From an uncultured Flavobacteriales bacterium (GTDB lineage: Bacteria; Bacteroidota; Bacteroidia; Flavobacteriales; Crocinitomicaceae), in contig CAMPIU010000016.1 of NCBI GenBank assembly GCA_946886545.1, positions 1 through 16,397 of the forward strand: DNA of 16,397 nucleotides, in the 5' to 3' direction. Below, in pieces: positions 6,914-15,368 of this stretch. Every line of letters starts with the position of its first letter. The first letter of the stretch is position 1. A program made the position numbers and the translations under genes. The notes below the pieces were generated by a model that worked only from the letters and a program-made list of their open reading frames with translations, was not told the DNA's origin and made no database searches.

Positions 6914-9133
6914 TTAATACGTAAACGTAAATCCTCCGCCAAATCCCATGTCGCTGTCGTAATGAGCTGATAGGGAAAATGATTTGTTCAGGACGTATTT
7001 TAAACCGGCCATGTATTCGAAGTCAGAGTTATACATCAATCCCAGACGCAGGCGTTTGGTCAGGGGAATATCTTCCCGCATCAATTGCAGACGTAATTTT
7101 CCGTCTGTATCAATGCGCGCATCGGCTATAATAAGCATGGGTAAAGTATACTGCAAACCGAAACAAACTGCCGCCCGCCGGTCCTTGGTATTTATCTGTC
7201 CGAACAGGTTCCGCTCTGTTTCGCCAACTTCCATTTTGCGATAACGCCAGTCAAAACCTACATAAGGGAAGAACCACTGCATTTTCCCGATATACCGCCC
7301 GAAATGGGTTTCCATCTCATAACCGTGCATGTCTTTATAACCCAGCCTCCATTCAGCCTGAAAATTCCAGCGGGTATTTTGCAGCATCATCTCACCGTCG
7401 TTTCCATTTGTTGCAAAGTCGTTTAGAAACATAAAGTGAAATTCCCGGTCGTCGGCATATAATTTTCTCAGTGCCTTTTCAGGATCCGGAAGTTGTGGAT
7501 TGGGTGGTGAATTCTCATAAGTAAAAATCCTGCCCATCCCACTCATCATGTGATACAGTATGTGGCAATGAAAGAACCAGTCTCCGCTTTCCGTTGCTGC
7601 AAACTCAATGGTGTCTGTTTCCATCGGCATGATATCAAGCACGTTCTTCAGTGGTGAATATTCCCCGCCGCCGTTAACGATCCGGAAGAAATGACCGTGC
7701 AGATGCATGGGGTGACGCATCATGGAATTGTTGTAAAGGATCATTCGCACATTCTCACCTTTCTTAATGAGTATTTTGTCCGTTTCGGAGACCGTTTTAT
7801 TGTTGATACTCCAAACATAGCGGTTCATGTTTCCGGTAAGCTCAAAATGGTAGGTCGTGGTCGGAACATCGGGTAAAGTGGTTTTTACCGGCGAGCGCAG
7901 CATGTTGTAGTTCAGAGTAACGATGTCCGAAAGCGCATTGCTGTTATACTGATCACCATTGCTCATATCCATGTGCTTGTGCTTGCTTTTCTTATTTTCT
8001 GGCGCGCCGGTGATCTCCGGATACATTACCACATTCATATCCATTTGCTGCAAGCTCATATTCATCCCCATATCGTCGAGGTTGCCATCCATTTTGATCA
8101 TATCGTTCATCATCTGCATGCCTTTGAAATATTTTAATGGCTGCAAGGGGGAAATCAACTGCTTCATTCCCGTGCCAAGCCATAATGAGGTGCTTCTGAT
8201 CCGGTCTTCCGAGGTAGCCTGTAACTCAAAGGCTGTGTTCTCCGAAGGAATAGTGAGAATGACATCATAAGTCTCAGCAACGGCAATGATAAAGCGGTCT
8301 ACGGGAACAGGAACGACATCCATTCCGTCGCTGGCTACCACATCCATTTTTCCGCCCGACCACCTCATCCAGAAATAAGTCGAGGAACTTCCGTTGATGA
8401 TTCGAACCCGTACCTTATCGCCGGCTTTGAATTGTGGGACCTGGATTTCCGGTTTCCCGTTTGTAAGAAAGCGGTCGTAGTAAACATCACTTACGTCCAT
8501 CGCCAGCATGCGCTTCCATTCATTCCCTACTTTCGTTTTAAAACTTCCGGCAGCAATAGCATCTCCATAACTTTGAACAGCACCTTTCTGAACGGAGGCT
8601 TTTTTGATCGCAGACCAATCATTGGCCATGTGCAGTCTCCGGTGTACTTCGAAGGGTTTCATGTCGGTCCAGTCACTGAGAACAATGGTATATTCCGGTA
8701 TGAAAGTCTTTTCTCTCTGATGAATGATGAAAGCTCCGTACATTCCTCCTTGTTCCTGCAAACCAGTGTGGGAGTGATACCAGTAAGTTCCGTTTTGCAC
8801 CAAGGGAAATTTATACAAGTGGCTGGTTCCGGCCTTAATCGGTGCAGTTGTAAGGTACGGAACCCCATCCTGCACATTCGGCAGAATGAGTCCGTGCCAG
8901 TGAATGGATGTTTCTGTTTTCAACTCATTGTGAACCCAAATTTCAGCAGTATCTCCTTCCGTAAAATGCAATTCGGGCATTGGAATACTTCCGTTAACAG
9001 AATAAGCGTGTCGCTCTTTACCCGTAAAATTAACTGTGGTATCCCTCACGTAAAGATCGTATCGCACCGTTTTTTGAGCAAAAACAGCAAGGTGCATCCA
9101 TACCGCCACTAGTATTAATATTCGTTTTTTCAT
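6914..9133 (-). CDS. Multicopper oxidase (CopA-type) fused to CopB-like outer-membrane barrel
   Basis: This is a periplasmic or outer-membrane-linked multicopper oxidase, 739 residues, expected to oxidise Cu(I) to the less toxic Cu(II). A signal peptide (1-20, ending VFAQ) is followed by cupredoxin domains. All four copper-ligand motifs are present: HWHG (78-81), WYHSH (118-122), HPMHLHGH (474-481) and HCHILYH with axial M533 (522-533). A Met-rich stretch (339-390) has 13 methionines in 52 residues and ends in HKHMDM. This is like the substrate-binding inserts of copper oxidases. After residue about 560 the protein does not stop. It continues for about 180 residues of alternating strands ending in the aromatic tail GGGFTFTY, closely resembling the C-terminal half of CopB. 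I chose the ATG at 9131-9133 over a TTG three codons upstream, because it opens a clean MKKR signal peptide. It lies 57 bases after the HMA gene. Confidence 0.92.
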   Translation of the reverse strand: MKKRILILVAVWMHLAVFAQKTVRYDLYVRDTTVNFTGKERHAYSVNGSIPMPELHFTEGDTAEIWVHNELKTETSIHWHGLILPNVQDGVPYLTTAPIKAGTSHLYKFPLVQNGTYWYHSHTGLQEQGGMYGAFIIHQREKTFIPEYTIVLSDWTDMKPFEVHRRLHMANDWSAIKKASVQKGAVQSYGDAIAAGSFKTKVGNEWKRMLAMDVSDVYYDRFLTNGKPEIQVPQFKAGDKVRVRIINGSSSTYFWMRWSGGKMDVVASDGMDVVPVPVDRFIIAVAETYDVILTIPSENTAFELQATSEDRIRSTSLWLGTGMKQLISPLQPLKYFKGMQMMNDMIKMDGNLDDMGMNMSLQQMDMNVVMYPEITGAPENKKSKHKHMDMSNGDQYNSNALSDIVTLNYNMLRSPVKTTLPDVPTTTYHFELTGNMNRYVWSINNKTVSETDKILIKKGENVRMILYNNSMMRHPMHLHGHFFRIVNGGGEYSPLKNVLDIMPMETDTIEFAATESGDWFFHCHILYHMMSGMGRIFTYENSPPNPQLPDPEKALRKLYADDREFHFMFLNDFATNGNDGEMMLQNTRWNFQAEWRLGYKDMHGYEMETHFGRYIGKMQWFFPYVGFDWRYRKMEVGETERNLFGQINTKDRRAAVCFGLQYTLPMLIIADARIDTDGKLRLQLMREDIPLTKRLRLGLMYNSDFEYMAGLKYVLNKSFSLSAHYDSDMGFGGGFTFTY

Positions 9134-9190
9134 CACATACAATTTACGTCATTTAACCCTTTTTTCATTTACGAAAGGAGACTTTTGAAC

Positions 9191-9409
9191 CTATTTTCCG
9201 TCGATTCGTTCGATCTGGAATCCGGCTTGTTTTACTTTTTCTTCTATTTCTTCTGCCGTCATTTTATCCGAATGGACAGTCAGGATTTTAGCAGGAGTGA
9301 AAATATCAACGTTCCATTCTTCCGAAGTGAGTTGTTCATTTAAAAAGGGAGTTACCTTTTCGAGACATCCGGCACATTTGATTGTTGTTTTGAATTGGAG
9401 TGTTTCCAT
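9191..9409 (-). CDS. CopZ-like heavy-metal-associated (HMA) protein
   Basis: This is a 72-residue single HMA domain with no signal peptide, so it is a cytosolic soft-metal carrier. The metal motif is KCAGC (C12 and C15) after a first beta-strand, and the C-terminus has the usual strand and helix (VKQAGFQIERI). The length is normal for CopZ/Atx1-type chaperones. The chaperone would hand Cu(I) to the ATPase encoded in the same cluster. Its start (ATG, 9407-9409) is two bases from the stop of the MFS gene, so the two are probably translationally coupled. The loop after the first Cys is AG where CopZ usually has xx in MxCxxC, and the Met before the motif is replaced by Lys. Metal specificity is inferred from context. 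Confidence 0.88.
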   Translation of the reverse strand: METLQFKTTIKCAGCLEKVTPFLNEQLTSEEWNVDIFTPAKILTVHSDKMTAEEIEEKVKQAGFQIERIDGK

Positions 9410-9411
9410 GA

Positions 9412-10812
9412 TTATTTGTTTTGTTTAATTGCTATTAGTGAAATGATAGTTGCTATTGCGCTAATTACGGCTGCTGCCATAAATGCCATTTGAAATCCGT
9501 TGTTTATTGCATCCGTTTCGGTTTGTCCTTCTGCAATTGAATTGTTAGTTGAACTTGTTGCAACGGCTACTGCAATGGCCAAGCCAATAGCGGACCCAAT
9601 TTGGTAAGTTGTATTAACAAGGCCGGAAGCCAAGCCGGATTCCTGTGGTTTAGCTCCGGAAATGGATGCCATTGTTCCAGGAATATAAGCCAGAGACATG
9701 CCAATTGCTCCAAGTATTGATGCTCCTAAAACATGTCCGACGAAATTGCCATCAACAGGAACATTGGAAAACCAGATCAGGGAGATTGTAAGCACAGCCA
9801 AGCCGACAACAAGATTGTGTTTAAAGCCGAATTTCGCGATCAACTTTCCAGTTACTCCAACCATTAGGACCATTATAATGATCGTCATCGGAAGTAGTGC
9901 AAGACCAGAGTAGAAAGCTGAATAATTCAGGGTTTGCTGTAGATAAAGATTCAGGTAAAACCACAAAGGAATCCAAGCACCAGCAAGTAGCAACATTATT
10001 AAATTTCCTGCTGAAAGATTTGGTGCTTTAAATATTGTTAATGGTAGAAGTGCAGATTGGGAAGTTCTTTGAATGAGAATGAAAGCTATAAGTAGAGCGA
10101 GTCCAAGTGCGAATAACCCAAGTGTCATACCGGAAGTCCAACCGTTTTTCTCAATCATGACAAGTGTATAAACAATTAGCGTCATTGATCCGGTTATAAG
10201 CAGACCGCTGATGTAACTGATTGTTCCTTTGATTTTGTTGCCTTTTATTAAAATAGCAGCTCCAGCTAGCATTACCAATAGTCCAATTGGAACATTAATA
10301 AAAAACGTCCATCGCCAGGAAGCATATTCTGTAAGTACTCCTCCGAGGAAAACACCCGCTGAACCTCCGGCTGCTGCAGAAGCTCCCCAAAACCCGAAAG
10401 CTTTTCCAAGCTCCTTCGGATCAGTGAAAATAGTCATTAACAAGGTCATTGCTGATGGTGCTATTAAAGCTGCACCCAATCCTTGAATTCCTCTTCCGAT
10501 GTTCATCGAAATTTCTGACCAAGCAAATCCAGTAAGCAATGAAGCCGCGGTCAGAATACCAAATCCCCACATAAAGATCTTCTTCGGTCCGAAAATATCG
10601 GAGAGTTTACCACCTAATAATAGAACTCCACCAAAGGTGATGACATATGCATTGAAAATCCACTGAAGTTCTGATGGAGTGTAATTTAGGTCCTTTTGTA
10701 TGGCAGGAAGAGCTACACCGATAATAGAAGTGTCCATAATTACCATGAACTGAGCTGCACATAAAATTGCTAATGAGCCCCATTTGTTAGTCGTATTTTT
10801 AATTTGATTCAT
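9412..10812 (-). CDS. DHA2-family MFS exporter (EmrB/QacA-like), 14 TM
   Basis: This is a proton-driven multidrug-type exporter of the DHA2 (14-helix) major facilitator family, 466 residues, in the inner membrane. Visible family motifs are MDTSIIGVALP (26-36) in helix 1, motif A in GGKLSDIFGPKKIF (67-80), GRGIQGLG (106-113) and motif C (about 143-158), followed by WRWTFFINVPIG (166-177). The gene is complete, with ATG at 10810-10812, and it ends two bases before the HMA gene. An MFS drug pump is unusual in the middle of a copper operon. By eye its DNA is more AT-rich at third positions than the flanking ATPase and oxidase genes, which may point to separate acquisition. The substrate is unknown; a metal-chelate or toxic organic compound is possible. 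The 86-bp gap upstream has no good promoter match. Confidence 0.9.
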   Translation of the reverse strand: MNQIKNTTNKWGSLAILCAAQFMVIMDTSIIGVALPAIQKDLNYTPSELQWIFNAYVITFGGVLLLGGKLSDIFGPKKIFMWGFGILTAASLLTGFAWSEISMNIGRGIQGLGAALIAPSAMTLLMTIFTDPKELGKAFGFWGASAAAGGSAGVFLGGVLTEYASWRWTFFINVPIGLLVMLAGAAILIKGNKIKGTISYISGLLITGSMTLIVYTLVMIEKNGWTSGMTLGLFALGLALLIAFILIQRTSQSALLPLTIFKAPNLSAGNLIMLLLAGAWIPLWFYLNLYLQQTLNYSAFYSGLALLPMTIIIMVLMVGVTGKLIAKFGFKHNLVVGLAVLTISLIWFSNVPVDGNFVGHVLGASILGAIGMSLAYIPGTMASISGAKPQESGLASGLVNTTYQIGSAIGLAIAVAVATSSTNNSIAEGQTETDAINNGFQMAFMAAAVISAIATIISLIAIKQNK

Positions 10813-10898
10813 AATTCATCTGTATTAAATGTTCGATACAAATTTTCTGCTTTTGAATTGATCTGTACTTATTGTTTTTACTGAACGATTTATGATTT

Positions 10899-13328
10899 TT
10901 ACGACTTATTTAACTTTCTGAATTTCAATAACAAGCTATTGCTCACAACACTTAATGAACTGAGAGTCATGGCAGCACCCGCGATCATGGGATTGAGTAA
11001 AAATCCGTTTACAGGATAGAGCACCCCTGCTGCTATCGGAATTCCGATCACATTATAGATAAATGCCCAGAAGAGGTTTTGCCTGATTGCCGAAACCGTT
11101 AGTTTCGATAATTGGAATGCAAGCGGAATTTTAGTCAGGTCGGAAGAGATGATAACCATTCTGGCCGCATCCATAGCAATGTCACTCCCCTTGCCCATTG
11201 CAATGCTGACATCTGCCTGCATCAAAGCATTGCTGTCGTTAATTCCGTCGCCAACCATCGCTACAACTTTACCTTCTTTCTGGAGCTGTTTCACAAATTC
11301 GGATTTATCGGCCGGGAGTACTTCTGCTTTGTACTGACTGATTCCTGCCTTCTCCGCAATGGCCTTCGCTGTTTGAGCATTGTCGCCCGTGAGCATATAG
11401 ACCTCAATACCGGATTGTTTCAATTGGTGGATCGCTTCAACGGAAGTTTCCTTAATCTCATCGGAAATGGCAACAACTGCAAGAGCTTGCTTCTCATCAG
11501 CAAAGAAAATGACCGTTTTTGCTTCCGCGAGCCACTTATTTGCTGATTCCGATAATTTCCCGTCGATAATGATACCGTTCTGACCAAGCAAAGCTTTATT
11601 CCCGACAAAATAAACTTTGCCATTTACTTCTGCTTTCGCCCCGAACCCTGTAATACTCTCAAAATGATTTACCGGAAGTGTCTCACTATGAACCAGGTAA
11701 TTAATTACCGATTCGGCAAGCGGGTGTTCCGATTGTTTTTCGATATTGTACAGTACAGACTTTAAAGAATCATCCTTATTCAACCAGTGAATCCCGGTCA
11801 CTTTTGGTTTACCTTCTGTAATTGTTCCCGTTTTATCCAATACAACCACATTCACTTTACGCCCAAGCTCCAGGCTTTCTGCATCTTTTATCAGGATTCC
11901 GTTTTCAGCGCCTTTACCTACTCCAACCATGATTGCTGTTGGTGTTGCAAGACCGAGTGCACAAGGACAAGCGATCACCAGAACCGTCACAAGAGAGAGA
12001 ATTCCCTGTGTCCAGCCGTTTTCTCCTCCTAAGGTTACCCATAGGATCAGCGTAAGGATTGAAATAGCAAGAACGACAGGTACAAAAATTCCGGCAATTT
12101 TATCGACGAGCTTTTGTACAGGTGCTTTACTTCCCTGTGCATCCTGAACCATTTTTATAATCTGACCCAGCATGGTTGCATCACCTACCTTTTCGGTTTT
12201 GAAGTAAAAGCTTCCTTTCTGATTGATTGTTCCTGCAAATACTTCGGAACCTTCGGTTTTCTCTACAGCCAACGGCTCTCCGCTCAGCATGCTTTCATCC
12301 ACGAAAGATTTTCCCGAAACAACCCTTCCGTCAACGGCAATCTTTTCTCCGGGTTTTACAATGATCGTATCACCGATATTCACTTTCACAATTGGTATTT
12401 CTTCCGGTTCACCTTTGCTATTCAGGATCGTCACTGTTTTGGGCTGAAGTCCTATCAGTTTTTTCAAAGCCGAAGAGGTGTTTCCTTTGGCCTTCTCTTC
12501 GAGCAGTTTACCCAGGAGAATAAAGGCAATCACTACAGTTGCCGCCTCAAAATATACATGTGCATGCAATCCGCGGCTATGCCAGACTTCCATGAATAAG
12601 GTATTGAAAACACTAAAGAGGTAAGCAATCCCCGTACTCAGTGCTACAAGCGTATCCATGTTTGCCGAACGATGTTTCGCCTGTTTCCAGGCATTGATAA
12701 AGAAATCTTTACCAAGCCAAACAATTACAGGAGTCGAAAACGCCCACATGATGTAATTCGCATAAGGAATGTCCATGAAGAACATCCCGATAACAACAAC
12801 CGGAACTGACAATAAGATTGAGCCAAACGTTTTCAACTTCAATTTCCGGAACTTTTGGCTATGCAGTTCTTCCAGCGTGTCGTGTGCAGATTCTGTTTCG
12901 TCGATCATCAGATCGTACCCGATCGAACGCATGGCTGTTTGCAGTTCCTTTGGGTTCGTCATCGTTGGAATATATTCAATGGACGCCATCGTGTTGGCAT
13001 AGTTTACAGATACTCCGACAACTCCCTTGGCGCTTTCCAGAATGGTTTGGGCACTTATCGCACAGGAAGCACAAGTCATATTCAATACCGGGAAATTCTT
13101 TTTCACCGTTGTGACACCATATCCGAGGTCACGAATTGTTTTTACAGCATTCGGGAGAATGTTGAAGGCCTTTGTTTCATTGATGACTGCCCGGTTGTTG
13201 TTCAGTTCTACCTTATGGGTGGTGACACCCTCGAGTTCCTTCAGTCCTTTATCAACAATGAGTGCACAATGTTCGCTTTCCACTCCTTCCAGAGGTATGT
13301 AAAGCAATTCGCGGTCTGTTGTTTCCAT
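10899..13328 (-). CDS. copA: Cu(I)-exporting P1B-type ATPase (CopA)
   Basis: This is an inner-membrane copper pump of 809 residues. Two HMA-like domains precede the membrane part. The second has the metal motif MTCASC (C86 and C89). The first keeps the fold (about 8-75) but has SEHC (18-21) in place of CxxC. The ion-path motif CPC is at 454-456, the phosphorylated Asp in DKTGT at D498, the P1B SEHPLA signature at H535-P536 and the hinge GDGIND at 693-698. The actuator loop reads SGEP. Late helices contain YNVIG and [11 protein letters not shown], the TM7/TM8 residues that mark Cu(I) ATPases (P1B-1). The ATG at 13326-13328 was chosen over a TTG three codons upstream. It lies 78 bases after the HMA-AraC gene. 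Transport of Cu(I), possibly also Ag(I), is well supported. Confidence 0.95.
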   Translation of the reverse strand: METTDRELLYIPLEGVESEHCALIVDKGLKELEGVTTHKVELNNNRAVINETKAFNILPNAVKTIRDLGYGVTTVKKNFPVLNMTCASCAISAQTILESAKGVVGVSVNYANTMASIEYIPTMTNPKELQTAMRSIGYDLMIDETESAHDTLEELHSQKFRKLKLKTFGSILLSVPVVVIGMFFMDIPYANYIMWAFSTPVIVWLGKDFFINAWKQAKHRSANMDTLVALSTGIAYLFSVFNTLFMEVWHSRGLHAHVYFEAATVVIAFILLGKLLEEKAKGNTSSALKKLIGLQPKTVTILNSKGEPEEIPIVKVNIGDTIIVKPGEKIAVDGRVVSGKSFVDESMLSGEPLAVEKTEGSEVFAGTINQKGSFYFKTEKVGDATMLGQIIKMVQDAQGSKAPVQKLVDKIAGIFVPVVLAISILTLILWVTLGGENGWTQGILSLVTVLVIACPCALGLATPTAIMVGVGKGAENGILIKDAESLELGRKVNVVVLDKTGTITEGKPKVTGIHWLNKDDSLKSVLYNIEKQSEHPLAESVINYLVHSETLPVNHFESITGFGAKAEVNGKVYFVGNKALLGQNGIIIDGKLSESANKWLAEAKTVIFFADEKQALAVVAISDEIKETSVEAIHQLKQSGIEVYMLTGDNAQTAKAIAEKAGISQYKAEVLPADKSEFVKQLQKEGKVVAMVGDGINDSNALMQADVSIAMGKGSDIAMDAARMVIISSDLTKIPLAFQLSKLTVSAIRQNLFWAFIYNVIGIPIAAGVLYPVNGFLLNPMIAGAAMTLSSLSVVSNSLLLKFRKLNKS

Positions 13329-13406
13329 AATTTTCAATTTATACTACAAAGTTCCGTTGAAATTGATGGATATGCCTTATGATATTTCCTGATAGAGTTA
13401 TGACTT

Positions 13407-13967
13407 TTACAACAAATCGAGTGGTTTACGCTTAGCGGCTCTGATACTTTTGAAATGACTGGGTGTGAGTCCGACCACTTTCTTGAACTGTGTACTTAGG
13501 TAAGCCACGCTGCTGTACCCCATCTGATCAGCAATTTCGCTGAGTGAAAGTTCGTCGTAAACGAGCAATTCCTTCACGCGTTCAATGCGCTGTGAGATGT
13601 AAAACTTTTCAATAGTTGTTCCTTCTACCTCCGAGAATAGATTGCTTAGGTAATTATACTCTATTGGAATGGATTGTGTCAGGTAATCCGAAACGTTCAT
13701 GTTTAATTGTTCACCGGAATGATGCACCAGTTCCACTACCAAATTTTTAACCCGTTCAATCAGTCTGCTTTTCTTATCATCAATGAGTTCAAAACCCAAT
13801 TCACGGAAACGCAAAATCATCCGCTCTTTGTCTTCACCACTTAGTTCTTCTTTCAACTCTACCTCACCCAATTCTACCGTAACGGGGTGAAGCCCGAGCT
13901 GTTCAAGCTCAGACTTCACTACCATTTTACAACGGTCGCATACCATGTTTTTAATATAGATCTTCAT
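13407..13967 (-). CDS. HMA-AraC fusion: probable copper-responsive transcription regulator
   Basis: This 186-residue protein joins a metal-binding motif to a DNA-binding domain. Residues 1-68 look like a compact HMA-like domain with MVCDRC (C10 and C13) after a beta-strand, ending in ELGFELID. Residues about 85-180 are an AraC/XylS-type double helix-turn-helix. The second HTH is clear: LSLSEIADQMGYSSVAYLS (140-158) followed by the family tail FKKVVGLTPSHFKSIR. No sugar-binding cupin is present, so the HMA domain takes the place of the sensor. It starts two bases after the stop of the HMA-DUF3347 gene, so the two are coupled, and it precedes the ATPase gene. A role as a copper-activated regulator of this cluster is inference. 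It could instead be a repressor or sense another soft metal. No signal peptide is present, as expected for a cytosolic regulator. Confidence 0.88.
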   Translation of the reverse strand: MKIYIKNMVCDRCKMVVKSELEQLGLHPVTVELGEVELKEELSGEDKERMILRFRELGFELIDDKKSRLIERVKNLVVELVHHSGEQLNMNVSDYLTQSIPIEYNYLSNLFSEVEGTTIEKFYISQRIERVKELLVYDELSLSEIADQMGYSSVAYLSTQFKKVVGLTPSHFKSIRAAKRKPLDLL

Positions 13968-13969
13968 CG

Positions 13970-14824
13970 TTACCGGATGATTTCAGTTGTTTTTCCGCAA
14001 GTTAGCATAGAACTTCCGTAATAGGGATTTTTCACTGCATTTTCCCTGCTCAACCAATCTGCTCCTTCCCCATCCTTGTACATGGGGCAATGCTGCAGGT
14101 AAACCGGTTTGCCCGGTTTGAAAACTTTAACCAGGGCAAGCATGTTTTGAGAAAGCATGGAAAAATGTTCCCGTTGCTGTGCAATGTCTTTTGTTTCAGC
14201 AATATTTCCGGCATGTTTCAGCAAGTCTTTCTCTGCTTTCATCCATGCAGTATGTTCTTCCGGCGACATTGCTTTCATATCAACTGCTTTAATCGACTTA
14301 ACCAGCGACATTGCTTTCGAAGCCGAAGTATTTCCATCATCTTTTACAAGAGCATCCTTCAATGCGAAGTACTGATCATATACAGTAGAAAGTGCCTCAG
14401 TCTTTTCCTGTTTTTTTACAAGTGTATCGTTCTTCGGTGCATCTTTGACCGGATTACTGGTGTTATTAACCCGGACTTCTTTTTTGATGCGTGTATAGTG
14501 GCAGCATCCCGGAAGTTTGGAATATGCTTCATCAGGAGCTAAGAACTCTTCGTTATCGTAGCCTGCATAAGCCACTTTCTTTAGAATTTCAGATGCAGAC
14601 GTTTTCACGGAATCATACGTAAGACGCATTATTTTTGTGTCTTTATTCCATTCAGCTAAAGAAAGACCTTTCTTATTGGCTGCTGTTTCGATGGTGTTTT
14701 TACACATTTCACAATTACCTGCTACCTTATAGTTTTCAGTTTTTGCATTTTTTATTTGGGCTGCACAAGCGGTGAATGTCAATAATAAGGACATTCCCAG
14801 CATGAGGTGCTGTAACTTTTTCAT
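13970..14824 (-). CDS. Exported HMA-DUF3347 protein (probable lipoprotein), periplasmic copper binder
   Basis: This 284-residue exported protein starts with a hydrophobic leader ending in FTACAAQ. C20 is a possible lipid-attachment cysteine, although the lipobox is not ideal. Residues about 28-92 form an HMA-like domain with NCEMC (C38 and C41). A Cys pair follows in LPGCCHY (107-108). Residues about 148-255 are a DUF3347 domain of four helices, the module often found at the end of CusB-type efflux adaptors. The C-terminal part carries YLQHCPMYKDGEGADWLS (242-259) and NPYYGSSMLTCG (266-277), with C246 and C276. DUF3347 usually rides on CusB, but no CusA, CusB or CusC is in this window. The role is inferred to be a periplasmic copper carrier feeding an efflux system or the oxidase. 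The start ATG (14822-14824) is 77 bases after the Cys-rich gene. Confidence 0.85.
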   Translation of the reverse strand: MKKLQHLMLGMSLLLTFTACAAQIKNAKTENYKVAGNCEMCKNTIETAANKKGLSLAEWNKDTKIMRLTYDSVKTSASEILKKVAYAGYDNEEFLAPDEAYSKLPGCCHYTRIKKEVRVNNTSNPVKDAPKNDTLVKKQEKTEALSTVYDQYFALKDALVKDDGNTSASKAMSLVKSIKAVDMKAMSPEEHTAWMKAEKDLLKHAGNIAETKDIAQQREHFSMLSQNMLALVKVFKPGKPVYLQHCPMYKDGEGADWLSRENAVKNPYYGSSMLTCGKTTEIIR

Positions 14825-14901
14825 AAATCTGATTTTTTATTGAATAATTTAATGGGATTACCTGCCGATAAGGGCATTAGAATAAGCTGATTTGCTAAAT
14901 T

Positions 14902-15318
14902 CTATATCAGAAAAGAGTCGTTCTGAATGTAAATTGCCGCTTTGAATCTGCCGGGTGGAAGATCCGGACTGTAAGTCAAAGGTGTTTTCAACGAAATAGT
15001 AAGCTCTTTTCGATTGAAATCAAAATGAAACTTTACTTCTTCCGGTTCAACTGAATCCTGAATCTTAGGATGTGAAACAAATTCCTTTAGCTGTTGATTT
15101 TCGAGTTTTAAAGAAAAAATGACCTCTTCACAACATTTCCGTTTTACCAGCACATTGTTTTTCAGAGGAACAGCTCCGCAGGAACAGTTCATTTTTGTTT
15201 TGGTGCCAAACAAAGAAACATCAGCCAGTTTCCCACCACAATAGTGTGTCGATACCGTCATTCCGGTTGCCGGAAGGAGATACAGAACCATTATTATCAG
15301 TGAAAGAATCCGTTTCAT
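14902..15318 (-). CDS. Small exported Cys-rich protein with HYCGGK motif, copy 1
   Basis: This 138-residue protein is predicted to be exported (signal peptide about 1-22, LPATGMTVS). The mature end starts at HYCGGK (25-30), followed by CSC (45-47) and KCCEEV (61-66). The middle and C-terminal parts look beta-rich, with PPGRF near the end and a terminal FLI. I do not recognise a named family. The Cys and His content and its place as first gene of the copper cluster suggest a periplasmic or envelope copper-binding protein; this is inference. It is a paralogue of the divergent gene at 15479-15868: the HYCGGK motif sits at the same residues and the K-CCE-V motif recurs. A good Bacteroidota promoter lies 20 bases upstream of the ATG (15316-15318). 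Confidence 0.85.
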   Translation of the reverse strand: MKRILSLIIMVLYLLPATGMTVSTHYCGGKLADVSLFGTKTKMNCSCGAVPLKNNVLVKRKCCEEVIFSLKLENQQLKEFVSHPKIQDSVEPEEVKFHFDFNRKELTISLKTPLTYSPDLPPGRFKAAIYIQNDSFLI

Positions 15319-15323
15319 TTTCT

Positions 15324-15343
15324 CATTTGATTACAAACAAATG
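15324..15343. promoter_or_regulatory. Inverted repeat at the copper-operon promoter, candidate operator
   Basis: CATTTG (15324-15329) and CAAATG (15338-15343) are exact inverted half-sites separated by 8 bases. The right half overlaps the -7 element and the left half lies near the expected transcript start. A protein bound here would touch the promoter directly. Such a short repeat can arise by chance in AT-rich DNA, and AraC-type proteins often use direct repeats, so this is a weak candidate. Confidence 0.35.
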
Positions 15344-15368
15344 TAAAGCACCCATTGTCTTAAAACAA
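15338..15368 (-). promoter_or_regulatory. Bacteroidota-type promoter for the leftward copper operon
   Basis: On the minus strand TTG (15368-15366) is followed after 20 bases by TACATTTG (15345-15338), a perfect match to the Bacteroidota -7 consensus TAnnTTTG with the expected -33 TTG spacing. Transcription would start near 15331, giving a short leader of about 13 bases before the ATG at 15318. It would drive the first Cys-rich gene and probably the genes after it. The match rests on eight bases, so it is a strong candidate, not proof. Confidence 0.7.

Noticed and set aside
8432..9112. Long open frame (226 codons) on the plus strand
   Set aside because: It lies wholly antisense to the N-terminal half of the multicopper oxidase, which has all expected motifs. 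No domain is recognisable in the plus-strand product.
10841..10848. Near-match to the -7 element (AAAATTTG on the minus strand) before the MFS gene
   Set aside because: Seven of eight positions match, but no TTG is found about 20 bases upstream, so it is not called as a promoter.
13347..13354. Near-match to the -7 element (GAACTTTG on the minus strand) before the copper ATPase gene
   Set aside because: One mismatch to TAnnTTTG and no TTG at the expected distance upstream.
12114..13382. Several open frames of 90-175 codons on the plus strand
   Set aside because: They are antisense to the copper ATPase gene. Their products are rich in Phe, His and Cys without any domain, as expected for the complement of membrane-protein codons.
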